Shown here one piece after another: positions 28,884-38,053 of a DNA stretch of 64,000 bases; within the stretch, counting starts at the first letter, position 1; each line of letters starts with the position of its first letter. Source of the stretch: Streptomyces sp. T12 (GTDB lineage: Bacteria; Actinomycetota; Actinomycetes; Streptomycetales; Streptomycetaceae); NCBI RefSeq assembly GCF_028736035.1, contig NZ_CP117866.1, positions 1,674,001 through 1,738,000 of the forward strand. The letters are read 5' to 3'. The notes under the pieces were generated by a model that was not told the origin of the DNA, did no database searches, and was given only the letters and a program-made list of their open reading frames with translations. The position numbers and the translations under genes are program-made.

Positions 28884-29728
28884 ACCGTACGGAGAACCGC
28901 GCGCCCGCCCTCGTGACCGAAGACCGCCCGCTCACCCTTGTCGAAGAGCACGCGCACGCGTGGAGCCCGAAAACCGCACGCGCCCGCTTCCGGGAGGGCC
29001 TCACGGGCCCCACGGCCGGGGTCTCGGCGGGCCACACCCAGGTCAACCTGATCTCGGTGCCCGCCGACTGGGCGTACGACATGCTGCTGTTCTGCCAGCG
29101 CAACCCCAAGCCCTGCCCGGTCCTCGACGTCACGGACGCCGGTTCCTGGACCACCGTCCTCGCCGACGGCGCCGACCTGCGCACCGACCTGCCGCGCTAC
29201 CGGGTGTGGCGGGACGGCGAGTTGGTGGACGAACCGACGGACGTGCGAGCGCACTGGCGCGACGACCTGGTGTCGTTCCTGATCGGCTGCAGCTTCACGT
29301 TCGAGTGGGCGCTGACCGAGGCGGGCGTCCCGATCCGCCACATCGAGCAGGGCCGCAACGTCCCGATGTACGTGACCAGCCGCCAGTGCCGGCCGGCGGG
29401 GCGACTGCACGGCCCGATGGTGGTGTCGATGCGTCCCGTGCCGCCGGTCCACGTGGCGGCGGCGCTGAGGGAGACCGGTCTCCTCCCGGCAGTGCACGGC
29501 AGCCCCGTGCACTGCGGCGATCCCTCGGCCCTGGGCATCACCGATCTCGGCCGCCCCGACTTCGGCGATCCGGTGGACGCCGAACCGGACGACATCCCGA
29601 TGTTCTGGGCCTGCGGAGTGACCCCGCAGGCCGCCGTGATGGCCTCGCGCCCGCCGTTCGCCATCACTCACGCACCGGGCCAGATGTTCCTCACCGATGC
29701 GCGCGACGAGCAATACCGCATCACCTGA
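28880..29728 (+). CDS. DUF1445 putative hydro-lyase (YcsI-like)
   Basis: A 282-residue DUF1445 protein of normal length, with the conserved [25 protein letters not shown] and [17 protein letters not shown] segments. B. subtilis YcsI, in the ycsF-kipIA locus, belongs to the same family, and related domains occur in mammalian D-glutamate cyclase, which makes 5-oxo-D-proline. Together with PxpABC this suggests handling of D-glutamate or 5-oxo-D-proline, but activity is not established for bacterial members. The start overlaps the transporter stop by 4 bp. Confidence 0.86.
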   Translation: MNRTENRAPALVTEDRPLTLVEEHAHAWSPKTARARFREGLTGPTAGVSAGHTQVNLISVPADWAYDMLLFCQRNPKPCPVLDVTDAGSWTTVLADGADLRTDLPRYRVWRDGELVDEPTDVRAHWRDDLVSFLIGCSFTFEWALTEAGVPIRHIEQGRNVPMYVTSRQCRPAGRLHGPMVVSMRPVPPVHVAAALRETGLLPAVHGSPVHCGDPSALGITDLGRPDFGDPVDAEPDDIPMFWACGVTPQAAVMASRPPFAITHAPGQMFLTDARDEQYRIT

Positions 29729-29788
29729 AAGCGCCCGAAGATACCTGAAATCACCTCAAAGTGCCTGACACGAGACACGGAAGGATCC

Positions 29789-30547
29789 ATGACCTCGATC
29801 GATCTCAACGCCGACCTCGGCGAAGGCTTCGGCCGCTGGCAGCTCACCGACGACGAACGGCTGCTGTCCGTCGTCACCAGCGCCAACGTGGCCTGCGGCT
29901 TCCACGCCGGGGACGCGGCCACCATGCGGCGGGTGTGCGAGCAGGCGGCCGAGCGCGGGGTACGGATCGGCGCCCAGGTCTCCTACCGGGACCTCGCGGG
30001 GTTCGGGCGGCGCGCGATGGACGTGCCGCCCGCCGAGCTGGCGGCGGAAGTGGCCTACCAGATCGGCGCCCTGGAGGTTTTCGCGCGAGCGGCGGGCACG
30101 CGCGTGTCGTACGTCAAGCCGCACGGCGCGCTCTACAACCGCGTCGTGCACGACGAGGAGCAGGCCGGCGCGGTCGTCGACGGGGTGCTCCTCGCGGACG
30201 CCACGCTGCCCGTGCTCGGCCTGCCCGGCTCGCGGGTGCTGGATCTGGCCGCCAAGGCCGGACTCCCGGCCGTCACGGAGGCGTTCGCGGACCGCGCGTA
30301 CACCGAGCGGGGCACGCTCGTGCCACGCGGCCAGGACGGCGCCGTGGTCACCGACCCGGAGGCCGTCGTGGAGCGCTCGGTGGGCCTGGCCCGCTCGGGC
30401 GTGGTCGCCTCGCACTCAGGGGTTGCCGTCGAGGTACGCGCGCGTTCCCTGTGCCTGCACGGGGACACGCCCGGCGCCGTCGAGCTGGCCCGCCGGGTGC
30501 GGGCACGGCTGGAGGAGTCGGGTGTCCGGGTGGAGGCGTTCGTATGA
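29789..30547 (+). CDS. pxpA: 5-oxoprolinase subunit A (LamB/YcsF)
   Basis: A 252-residue LamB/YcsF protein with the family signatures LNADLGEGFG at 5-14, ANVACGFHAGD, and VKPHGALYN. With PxpB and PxpC it forms the prokaryotic ATP-dependent 5-oxoprolinase that opens 5-oxoproline to glutamate. GGAAGG stands just before the ATG. The stop overlaps the pxpB start (ATGA), so subunit synthesis is coupled. Confidence 0.94.
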   Translation: MTSIDLNADLGEGFGRWQLTDDERLLSVVTSANVACGFHAGDAATMRRVCEQAAERGVRIGAQVSYRDLAGFGRRAMDVPPAELAAEVAYQIGALEVFARAAGTRVSYVKPHGALYNRVVHDEEQAGAVVDGVLLADATLPVLGLPGSRVLDLAAKAGLPAVTEAFADRAYTERGTLVPRGQDGAVVTDPEAVVERSVGLARSGVVASHSGVAVEVRARSLCLHGDTPGAVELARRVRARLEESGVRVEAFV

Positions 30548-31161
30548 GGGCGCTGCCGGTCGGGGACGACGCCCTGCTCGTCCAGGTGTCCTCGGGCGAG
30601 GAGGCCCAGGCACTGCACGCGGAGTTCCTCCGGCGCCGTACGGAGGGCTCGCTGTCGGTCCGCGAGATCGTCCCCGCCGCCCGCACGGTCCTGCTCGACG
30701 GCCTCGCCGACCCGGTCCGCCTGGCCTGCGAACTGACCACGGCCGAAGTGCCGCCCGCTCCCCCACACGCGCGTGACGTCGTCGAACTCCCGGTGCGCTA
30801 CGACGGCCCGGACCTGGCCGAGGTCGCCGCGCACTGGGGCGTCACCGCACGCGAGGTGGCCCGCCTCCACGCGGGCACCGAATTCAGCGTTGCCTTCTGC
30901 GGTTTCGCCCCCGGATTCGGCTATCTGACCGGCCTGCCGCCCCGCTACGACGTCCCTCGCCGGGCCACTCCGCGCACGGCCGTACCGGCAGGTGCGGTGG
31001 CACTGGCAGGCCCGTACACGGGCGTCTACCCGCGTTCGTCGCCGGGTGGCTGGCAGCTGATCGGCACCACGGACACGGTGCTGTGGGACCACACGCGTGT
31101 GCCGGCCGCGCTGCTGTCACCGGGCACGCGCGTGCGCTTCGTTCCGGTGGGAAGCGCATGA
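30544..31161 (+). CDS. pxpB: 5-oxoprolinase subunit B (KipI-like)
   Basis: A 205-residue allophanate-hydrolase-subunit-1 (AHS1) family protein with the diagnostic FCGFAPGFGYLTGLP stretch and the late GGWQLIGTTDTVLWD segment. It is homologous to B. subtilis KipI, first described as an inhibitor of the sporulation kinase KinA and later shown to be part of 5-oxoprolinase. ATGA overlaps at both ends lock it into the pxpABC operon. Confidence 0.93.
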   Translation: MRALPVGDDALLVQVSSGEEAQALHAEFLRRRTEGSLSVREIVPAARTVLLDGLADPVRLACELTTAEVPPAPPHARDVVELPVRYDGPDLAEVAAHWGVTAREVARLHAGTEFSVAFCGFAPGFGYLTGLPPRYDVPRRATPRTAVPAGAVALAGPYTGVYPRSSPGGWQLIGTTDTVLWDHTRVPAALLSPGTRVRFVPVGSA

Positions 31162-32027
31162 GCGACCGCGCGCTGTCCGTCGTACGCGCCGGGGCGCTCA
31201 CCACCGTGCAGGACCTCGGCCGCCCCGGGCACGCCCACCTCGGCGTGCCCCGCTCGGGAGCGCTGGACGGGCCCGCGGCGGGGCTCGTCAACCGCCTGGT
31301 CGGCAACACCCCCGAAGCGGCCGTGCTGGAGACCACACTGAGCGGCTGTGCGGTGCGGCCTCGTTCGACGGTGACCGTCGCGGTCGGCGGCGCGCCGTGC
31401 CGCGTCGCGGTGGACGGACGCCCGGTCGCCTGGGGCGCTCCGGTGCGGGTGCCTGCCGGTGCGCTCCTGGACGTCGGCGCGGCCATGTCCGGCGTACGCA
31501 GCTATGTGGCCGTCTCCGGCGGGATCTCCGTCGATCCGGTCCTCGGCAGCCGCTCCACGGACCTCCTGTCCGGCCTCGGCCCGCCGCCCCTCACGGACGG
31601 CGCGGTGCTGCCCCTGGGCCGACCGACGGGGCTTCACGCACGCGTGGACGTCGCCCCGCAGCCGGCGCCCCCCGCCGAACTGGTTCTGCGCGTGACGCTG
31701 GGCCCGCGCGACGACTGGTTCACCCCTGAGGCCGTGCGTGCCTTCACCGCCCGCGTGTACAGCGTCTCCCCCGCGAGCAACCGCATCGGGCTGCGCACCG
31801 AGGGCCCTGCCCTGGAACGGGCCCTGACCAGCGAACTCCCCAGCGAGGGCGTCGTCCTGGGCGCGGTCCAGGTACCGCCCGACGGCCGGCCGGTCGTGTT
31901 CCTCGCCGACCACCCGACGACGGGCGGCTACCCGGTGATCGCCGTCGTCCGCGCGGCCGACCTCCCGGCCGCCGCCCAGGCGGTGCCGGGCACCCCGGTC
32001 CGCTTCGTGGCCGTGCGCCGTCGCTGA
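31158..32027 (+). CDS. pxpC: 5-oxoprolinase subunit C (KipA-like)
   Basis: A 289-residue AHS2-family protein, with TVQDLGRPGHAHLGVPRSGA near the N terminus and the NRIGLRTEGPAL and DHPTTGGYPVIAVV motifs of PxpC/KipA and the C domain of urea carboxylase-type enzymes. It is the last gene of the cluster and partners PxpB. No clear terminator follows; the convergent SGNH hydrolase gene ends 22 bp away. Confidence 0.92.
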   Translation: MSDRALSVVRAGALTTVQDLGRPGHAHLGVPRSGALDGPAAGLVNRLVGNTPEAAVLETTLSGCAVRPRSTVTVAVGGAPCRVAVDGRPVAWGAPVRVPAGALLDVGAAMSGVRSYVAVSGGISVDPVLGSRSTDLLSGLGPPPLTDGAVLPLGRPTGLHARVDVAPQPAPPAELVLRVTLGPRDDWFTPEAVRAFTARVYSVSPASNRIGLRTEGPALERALTSELPSEGVVLGAVQVPPDGRPVVFLADHPTTGGYPVIAVVRAADLPAAAQAVPGTPVRFVAVRRR

Positions 32028-32048
32028 CCCCCGCCACCCCTGCGTGCG

Positions 32049-33083
32049 CTACGCCGCCTCCGGTGCGGGCTGTTGCCCCGGAACCGAGCGCTGTCCGGGC
32101 ACCGACAGCCCCTCCGGCAGGGGCCACTGGCCCGCCATGGGCCGAGTCTCCGGCACGGGACGCTCAAGCACGGGCCGCTCAAGCACCGACCGATACTCGG
32201 GCACAGGCCGCTCCAACACCGACCGCTGCTCCGGCAACGGCACCGGCACCGGCACCGGCACCGGCAGCGAGGCCAACGCCATGGACACCGACTGTGCCGC
32301 ACGCAGGTCGAGCCAGCCGCAGGTGCCCTTCGCGCGGTGCCTCATCTCCGTGGCGGCGAGACGCAGCAGCTGGGGCAGCAGGTCGTTGCACCGTCGGACC
32401 ACCCAGGCGGTACCCGCGGTGGCCAGCCACAGCAGGCTCGCCGACTTGGTGGGCGGCGGGAACTCGGGCTCGGCGGCGGGCTCGGTCCCCCACGCCATGC
32501 CGGTGTCGGCCAGCAGCCCGTGGAACCGTATGGCCAGCTGCCGGTGCCCCCGCTCCCCGGGGTGCAGCCGGTCCGCGCTCCACATCGCCCGGTCGTCGAC
32601 CCAGTCGCCCTCGGCCGCGTGCAGGTGCAGGGCGCCGTACCGCTCGGAGAGCGCGTGCACCACGGTGTTGACCGCCCGCTGCCGCCGGGCGAGCGGGTTG
32701 CCCAGCACTCCGGGCAACCCGAGCATCGAGCCGGGGTCGGGCAGGCACGCGGTGAGCACGGCGGTGCCCTGCCGGGTGAAGGCGGCGTAGACCTTGTCGA
32801 GGCGTTCGGCGATGTGGTGGATGTCGAACGTGCGGCGCAGGGTGTCGTTGACGCCGACGAGGACGGAGGCGACGTCCGGGCGCAGGGCCAGTGCGGCGGG
32901 CAGCTGGGTCTCCAGCACGTCCCGGGTCTGTGCCCCGCTGACGGCGAGGTTGGTGAACTCGGCGGCCGGCTCGGACAGCCCGCCGGCGAGCAGCGCGGCC
33001 CAGCCGCGCCACCCGTTCCCCACGGGATCGCCCACCCCCTCGGTCAGTGAGTCACCGAGGGCGACGTAGCGGAGCGGTCTCAT
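32049..33083 (-). CDS. SGNH/GDSL hydrolase with repetitive C-terminal tail
   Basis: A 344-residue protein. Residues 1-200 are an SGNH hydrolase: GDSLTEG (Ser12 nucleophile), GVNDTL (block III) and DRLHPGERGH (catalytic Asp/His). No signal peptide is present, so a cytosolic esterase or acyl-group remover is likely. The tail from about 273 is a proline-rich repeat (VPVPVPVP, then variants of SVLERPVPE) encoded by GGCACC hexamers and longer direct repeats. Its ATG overlaps the stop of the upstream glycosyltransferase (ATGA), which links it to the glycolipid/glycan operon. A deacylase in that pathway is an inference. Confidence 0.86.
   Translation of the reverse strand: MRPLRYVALGDSLTEGVGDPVGNGWRGWAALLAGGLSEPAAEFTNLAVSGAQTRDVLETQLPAALALRPDVASVLVGVNDTLRRTFDIHHIAERLDKVYAAFTRQGTAVLTACLPDPGSMLGLPGVLGNPLARRQRAVNTVVHALSERYGALHLHAAEGDWVDDRAMWSADRLHPGERGHRQLAIRFHGLLADTGMAWGTEPAAEPEFPPPTKSASLLWLATAGTAWVVRRCNDLLPQLLRLAATEMRHRAKGTCGWLDLRAAQSVSMALASLPVPVPVPVPLPEQRSVLERPVPEYRSVLERPVLERPVPETRPMAGQWPLPEGLSVPGQRSVPGQQPAPEAA
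32239..32262 (-). repeat. GGCACC hexamer array inside the SGNH hydrolase gene
   Basis: Four perfect 6-bp GGCACC units (plus strand) encode a Val-Pro repeat in the C-terminal tail. Neighbouring imperfect repeats built on GCTCAAGCAC extend the repetitive zone from about 32150. Confidence 0.75.
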
Positions 33084-34291
33084 GCCGCCCCCTCCGCACG
33101 CGCGAAGGGACGCACCGGCACCGCCGCGTCGTGCGCGGTGAGGAAGGCGTCCACCGCCGTGCCCCAGCCGAAGCACTCCGCACGCGCGCGTGCCGCCTCC
33201 CGGCGCTCGCGCTCGGGACGGTCGAGCAGCATCTCCACGGCGTCCGCGAAGGCGTCCCCGTTGTCCGCCGCGGTGGCCCCGGCGGAGCCGATCACCTCCG
33301 GCAGCGCGGAGGACGCGCTCGCCACGACGGGCGTGCCGCAGGCCATGGCCTCCAGCGCGGCGAGCCCGAAGGTCTCGGCGGGCCCGGGGGCCAGGCAGAT
33401 GTCGGCGGAGGCCTGGAGGGCGCCGAGCAGGCTGCGGTCGGCGACATGCCCGAGGAAGGTCACCGGCAGGTCGCGCTCCTGCGCCCGCTGTTCGAGCCGC
33501 GCCCGCAGGGGGCCGTTTCCGGCCACCACGAGCACCGCCCGCACACCGCGCCCGCGCAGCGACTCCAGGGCGTCCAGCGCGGTGCCGGGCCGCTTCTCCA
33601 CCGAGAGCCGGGAGCACATCACGAGCAGCTTCTCGTCGGCACGCGCGTGTGTCTCGCGCAGCGCCGCGTCGCGCAGGGTGGGACGCCGGTTCATCAGGTC
33701 GACGCCCAGCGGAGCCCGTACGACGTTGCGGGCGCCGATCCGCACGAACTCCCGCTCGGCGAACTCGGTGGTGCACACGACCTTCGAGTACGTGTGGGCA
33801 GTACGGACGTTGAGGGCGTCGGCGGCGCGCCGGGACAGGTTCTCCGACAGGCCCCAGGTGCGCAGCACGCCGTCGGCGGTCTCGTGGGAGACCATCACGG
33901 CGGGCACCCGGGCGCGGCGGGCCCACCTGCCGGTCCAGCGCAGCGTCGTACGGTCGGAGACCTCCAGGCGGTCGGGGGCGAGCTCCTCCAGGAGGGCCGC
34001 GACCCGCCGCTTGTCGACGAGCACGCGGTAGCCGCCGGTGCCGGGCAGCATCGGGCCGGGCAGGGTGATCACGCGGCCCTGCTCGGTCTCGCAGTCGCTG
34101 TACTTCTCGCCCGGCACGACGAGGACGGGGTCGTGGCCCGCCAGCTTGAAGCCCTTGCCCAGCTCGCGCAGCGCGGTACGCAGCCCTCCGGAAGCGGGGG
34201 CGACGAAGTTCGCCAGCCGGACGATGCGCAGCGAGGTGTTCCTACCGGTCCGAGGTGCGGCGTTCATGCCGTTGTGCGGCGAGGTGTTCAT
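33080..34291 (-). CDS. GT4 glycosyltransferase
   Basis: A 403-residue GT-B fold glycosyltransferase. The N-terminal acceptor half contains APASGGLRTAL, and the donor half contains SRLSVEKRPG and the GT4 nucleotide-sugar motif PAETFGLAALEAMACGTPVVA (EX7E within it). Family relatives are retaining mannosyl- or glucosyltransferases acting on lipid or glycan acceptors at the inner membrane face. It is the middle gene of a three-gene unit, overlapping both neighbours by 4 bp. Donor and acceptor cannot be assigned from sequence. Confidence 0.88.
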   Translation of the reverse strand: MNTSPHNGMNAAPRTGRNTSLRIVRLANFVAPASGGLRTALRELGKGFKLAGHDPVLVVPGEKYSDCETEQGRVITLPGPMLPGTGGYRVLVDKRRVAALLEELAPDRLEVSDRTTLRWTGRWARRARVPAVMVSHETADGVLRTWGLSENLSRRAADALNVRTAHTYSKVVCTTEFAEREFVRIGARNVVRAPLGVDLMNRRPTLRDAALRETHARADEKLLVMCSRLSVEKRPGTALDALESLRGRGVRAVLVVAGNGPLRARLEQRAQERDLPVTFLGHVADRSLLGALQASADICLAPGPAETFGLAALEAMACGTPVVASASSALPEVIGSAGATAADNGDAFADAVEMLLDRPERERREAARARAECFGWGTAVDAFLTAHDAAVPVRPFARAEGAA

Positions 34292-35418
34292 ACGGTCACC
34301 GCCGGCCTCCGTGCCTTGAGCACGGCCTCGTAGTGGGTGATGAGCTGGTCGCCGATGGCGGCCCAGGTGCGGCCCTCGACCGTGGCGCGTGCGGCGGACC
34401 CGTACGCGGCCCGCAGCGCGGGGTCGGCGGCCAGGGCCCGTACGGCGTCCCGTACGGCGTCGGCGTCGCGCGGCGGCACCAGGAACCCGGTGCGGCCGTG
34501 GTCGACCAGGTCCAGCGGGCCGCCGGCGGCGGGCGCGACGACGGGCACGCCGCTCGCCATGGCCTCCTGCACGGTCTGGCAGAAGGTCTCGAACGGGCCT
34601 GTGTGGGCGAAGACGTCGAACGAGGCGAAGATCCGGGCGAGGTCGTCTCCGCCGCGGCGCCCCAGGAAGACCGCGCCGGGCAGCGCCTCGGCGAGGGCGG
34701 GCTGGCTCGGCCCGTCACCGACGATCACGACCTTCACGCCCGGCAGGCCGCACACGCCGGAGAGCAGGTCGATGTGCTTCTCCGGGGCGAGCCGCCCGAC
34801 ATAGCCGACGATGATCTCACCGTTCGGGGCGAGTTCGCGGCGCAGCGCCTCGTCCCGGAGTTCGGGGCGGAAGCGGGCGGTGTCCACGCCGCGTGCCCAC
34901 AGCTTGAGCCGGGGCACGCCGTGGGTCTCGAGATCGCGCATGGACGCGCTGGACGGGACGAGGGTGAGGTCGGCGGCGGAGTGGACGGACCGTATGCGCC
35001 GCCAGGCCGCGGCCTCGCCGGCGCCCATGTAGGTGCGGGCGTATCCGGCCAGGTCGGTCTGGTAGACGGCGACGGCGGGGGTGCCGAGCCGTGCGGCGGC
35101 GGCCATGCCGCGGACGCCGAGGACGAAGGGGCTGGCCAGGTGCACGATGTCGGGCTGGTGCTGGATCAGCGCTGCGGCGAGGCGCCGGCTGGGGAGCGCG
35201 ACCCTGACCTGGGGATAGCCGGGGAGCGGGAGGGAGGGGACGTGGACGACGGGGCAGGGCGCCAGAGAGGCGGCCGCCTTGTTCCCGGGAGCGGGGGCCG
35301 GGGCGACGACGATGGGGGTGTGACCGCGATCGACGAGGTGTCGGGCGGTCTGGAGCGCGCAGTGGGCCACGCCGTTCACATCGGGGGGAAAGGATTCGGT
35401 CACGATGACGACACGCAT
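34288..35418 (-). CDS. GT4 mannosyltransferase-like glycosyltransferase
   Basis: A 376-residue GT4 enzyme, distinct from the one downstream. It begins RVVIVTESFPPDVNGVA and has the donor motif GPFETFCQTVQEAMASGVPV, with an EX7E pair (E-TFCQTVQ-E), as in actinobacterial GDP-mannose-dependent MgtA/PimB-type mannosyltransferases. As first gene of the GT-GT-SGNH operon it probably adds the first sugar of an envelope glycolipid. The ATG at 35418 faces the 3' end of the HEAT gene across 200 bp that include a hairpin. Confidence 0.88.
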   Translation of the reverse strand: MRVVIVTESFPPDVNGVAHCALQTARHLVDRGHTPIVVAPAPAPGNKAAASLAPCPVVHVPSLPLPGYPQVRVALPSRRLAAALIQHQPDIVHLASPFVLGVRGMAAAARLGTPAVAVYQTDLAGYARTYMGAGEAAAWRRIRSVHSAADLTLVPSSASMRDLETHGVPRLKLWARGVDTARFRPELRDEALRRELAPNGEIIVGYVGRLAPEKHIDLLSGVCGLPGVKVVIVGDGPSQPALAEALPGAVFLGRRGGDDLARIFASFDVFAHTGPFETFCQTVQEAMASGVPVVAPAAGGPLDLVDHGRTGFLVPPRDADAVRDAVRALAADPALRAAYGSAARATVEGRTWAAIGDQLITHYEAVLKARRPAVTV

Positions 35419-35508
35419 ACCGGTGTTGTCGCCGCACCGGACGTGGCCGCGTCAAAGTGGATCTTTCCGAACGACAAACGTCCCATGAGCGTTCCGCTGC
35501 GCCCCCGA

Positions 35509-35543
35509 GCGGGTCAGGTCACGTCCATGCGCACCTGACCCGC
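35509..35543. terminator. Hairpin between the HEAT gene and the GT operon
   Basis: GCGGGTCAGGT (35509-35519) pairs perfectly with ACCTGACCCGC (35533-35543) around a 13-nt loop. It lies 73 bp after the stop of the HEAT-like gene on the minus strand, where it would end that transcript before the glycosyltransferase operon. Confidence 0.6.
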
Positions 35544-35615
35544 AGGTCACCCGGAGTTCACCCGGCGGGCAGAACTCCGCGACATTCACAGCGCGGACAC
35601 ATGCCCGCCCGATGA

Positions 35616-37034
35616 TCAGCCGGCGGTCGCGTCCGGTCCGATCCGGCTGCGTACGGCCGTCTGGACCTCGTCCTCCTCGGCCGGGTCGGCGGCGAGCCGG
35701 CGCAGTCGCTCGACCACGCGCGTGTCACCGGTCTCGGCGTGCCGGGCGGCGATCTCGCGGGTGGACTCCTCGCAGTCCCAGAGGCACTCGACGGCGAATC
35801 CGGAGGCGAAGGAGGGGTCGGTGGCGGCCAGGGCACGAGCGGTGCGGCCGCGCAGATGCGAGGAGGCGGTCTCGCGGTAGATGTGGCGCAGTACGGGGGC
35901 GGCGCAGGCGATGCCGAGCCGTCCGGTGCCGTCGACGAGGGTCCACAGGGTCGGCGCGTCGGGGCCCTCGCCCCGTACGGCCTCTCGGAGCGCCGCGAGG
36001 ACGAGGTCCTTGTCCTCGGCTCCGCCCCGGCAGGCGAGCATGCGTCCGGCGGCGGCGCCGAGCGGGTCGGGCCGTCGGGCCCAGCCACGTGCGCGGTCGA
36101 CGGCGGCGACGCTGCGCATCCGCTCGAAGGCGTCGAGGGCGGCCTCCACGACGGCCGCCGATCCGGTGATCACGGCCGCCTCGATCAGCTCGAGGGCGTC
36201 GCGATCGTTGCTGTCGGCGAGGTAGCGCAGGGCGGTGCAGCGGGCTCCGTCGGTGCCGTCCTTGGCGGCGGCGACGATCTCGGGCCGGTCCTCGGGGCCC
36301 GCGACGGCTGTGAGGCACCGAGCGGCGGGCACATGGAGCGCGGCTCCGCGCTCGATGCCCTGCTGGGCCCACTCGAAGACAGCCTGCACGCTCCACCCCG
36401 GACGGGGCCCGGTAGGTCGCATCTGCCGTTGCCAGCGGTCGAAACAGCCGGCCTCCTGAGCGGCACGCACACGCGTGGCGATCGATTCACGCGAATCCTC
36501 GGCCCACAGCCGCCACGGCCGTGGCTCAAAAGCATCGCGTACGACGACGGCCAGCTCGGCCTCGCCCTCGGGATCGGCCGGGAAACGGGCCAGGACGGGC
36601 GCGGCGAGGGCACGCAGCCCCGCGTCGTCGTCCCTGAGCGCCAGCTCGTCCAGGGCCCAGGCCCAGTTGGAGCCCGTGGCGGCGTACCTGCGCAGCAGTG
36701 CGAGGGCGTCCCGCCTGCCGTAGGAGGCGAGGTGGCCGAGGACGGCCAGGGCCAGGCCCGTGCGTGACTCCTCGGTGTCGAGGGCGTCCTCGACGTCGAA
36801 GAGGTGCGCCTCGATCTCGTCCAGCTCGCCGTTCAGGTCGAGGTAGAGACGGGCGTAGTACAGGGAGCGGTTCTCCACCTGCCAGTCGTGGCGGGGGTCC
36901 CGCAGCACACAGTGGTTCAGGGCCGCGAGCGCCTCGGCGCGCGGGGCGGTGAGCGCGTGCAGTGTGCCGTCGCCGCGGCCCCGCTGGAGCAGGCCGAGCA
37001 GCGTACCGCTGGGCGCTATGACCGGTTCGAACAT
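35616..37034 (-). CDS. HEAT-repeat-like protein of unknown function
   Basis: A 472-residue, almost entirely helical protein made of degenerate helix pairs rich in Ala/Leu/Arg (LRALAAPVLARF, CTALRYLADSNDRDALELIEAAV, RGRTARALAATDPSF), consistent with an alpha-solenoid of HEAT type. No enzymatic motif, signal peptide or membrane segment is visible, so protein-protein interaction is the likely role. The ATG at 37034 is preferred over a GTG five codons upstream because GTGAGG lies at ribosome-site distance. The neighbouring ankyrin gene is transcribed in the same direction, but 300 bp separate them. Confidence 0.78.
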   Translation of the reverse strand: MFEPVIAPSGTLLGLLQRGRGDGTLHALTAPRAEALAALNHCVLRDPRHDWQVENRSLYYARLYLDLNGELDEIEAHLFDVEDALDTEESRTGLALAVLGHLASYGRRDALALLRRYAATGSNWAWALDELALRDDDAGLRALAAPVLARFPADPEGEAELAVVVRDAFEPRPWRLWAEDSRESIATRVRAAQEAGCFDRWQRQMRPTGPRPGWSVQAVFEWAQQGIERGAALHVPAARCLTAVAGPEDRPEIVAAAKDGTDGARCTALRYLADSNDRDALELIEAAVITGSAAVVEAALDAFERMRSVAAVDRARGWARRPDPLGAAAGRMLACRGGAEDKDLVLAALREAVRGEGPDAPTLWTLVDGTGRLGIACAAPVLRHIYRETASSHLRGRTARALAATDPSFASGFAVECLWDCEESTREIAARHAETGDTRVVERLRRLAADPAEEDEVQTAVRSRIGPDATAG

Positions 37035-37335
37035 GGGAAACAGCCTCACATCAAGCGTCGACGCAACCGGGGATCTTGCTTCACCTGGCCGCGTGACAAC
37101 ACGTCGGGGCGCCCGCCGTTTCCTGCTTGCTGTAGACCATCTTCCTCTGCCTCTCGTCGGTGGCCCATGCGGACCGCATCACGGCCCGCGCGGTGCGGCA
37201 ACACCTGCCCAGCCATCGCGTCCGTGAATCACGACGTCATGATGACTCGGCAGTTCCATCTACCGCGACCGAAATTTCGGCGGCCCTGTACCGCCTCCCC
37301 CGTTTTCCGTGTTTTAGCTGGTCAGAAAGCTCGGC

Positions 37336-37728
37336 TCAGTGCACGCCGAACAGTTCGAGCAGTTCCGTCTTGCCGAACATACGGGCCGTGTCAACGGCTG
37401 ACGGAGTGCCCGCGGCCGGGTCGGCACCGGCCTCCAGCAGCGCCTTGATCACTTCACTCTCGCCCTTGAAGACGGCACCGGCGAGTGGCGTCTGGCCCAG
37501 GTCGTTGACCCGGCCGGCCTCCGCGCCCCGGGCGAGCAGGGCGCGCACCGCGTCGGCGTGGCCGTGGTAGGCGGCGAGCATCACGAGGGAGTCGCCACGG
37601 TCATTGGTGAGGTTGGCAGGAACACCCGCGTCGACATACGCCACGAGCGCCTCGGTCTGCCCCTGCCGGGCCAGATCGAAGATCTTGGTCGCCAGCTCCA
37701 CGACCTCGGGGTCGGGGGCTTCAGTCAT
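37336..37728 (-). CDS. Ankyrin-repeat protein
   Basis: A 130-residue protein made of about three ankyrin repeats (DSLVMLAAYHGHADAVRALL, QTPLAGAVFKGESEVIKALL and a capping repeat) after a short helical start. Such small ankyrin proteins are common in Streptomyces, some next to catalase or other stress genes; no such neighbour is present here. It probably binds another protein; the partner is unknown. Confidence 0.88.
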   Translation of the reverse strand: MTEAPDPEVVELATKIFDLARQGQTEALVAYVDAGVPANLTNDRGDSLVMLAAYHGHADAVRALLARGAEAGRVNDLGQTPLAGAVFKGESEVIKALLEAGADPAAGTPSAVDTARMFGKTELLELFGVH

Positions 37729-38053
37729 CGGCCGGACCGCCTCTCACTACACACACGGGGACTGCGGGAACTACGGGAACTGCGGGGAGCACGGGTACGG
37801 CCGGCGAGCGGTGTCGGCCGTACGAGTGATTCGCCAGGGTACTGGCTCGCGCGGCACATGACCCGATGCGACCGAGGCAAAGATCATCGCAGACACGGCC
37901 GGACGCAACAGCCGCGCTCATCCGATCCGCGACACTCCGCCACAAGAAGGAAATCTGCCGAATTTCACCCAGTTGCACCTTTTATCGTATGGATACATCC
38001 TGTGAGCCTGGAAGTACTCATGGTGACTGTCCCCACCAACCAGGAGCGCTCAC
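37729..38053. other. Divergent promoter region
   Basis: About 325 bp between the ankyrin gene and the small membrane protein gene. Near 37750-37785 there are imperfect repeats of CGGGAACT. The AT-rich part at 37970-37995 (CACCTTTTATCGTATGGAT) is the likely promoter of the downstream pair; CAGGAG at 38041 is its ribosome site. Confidence 0.45.
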
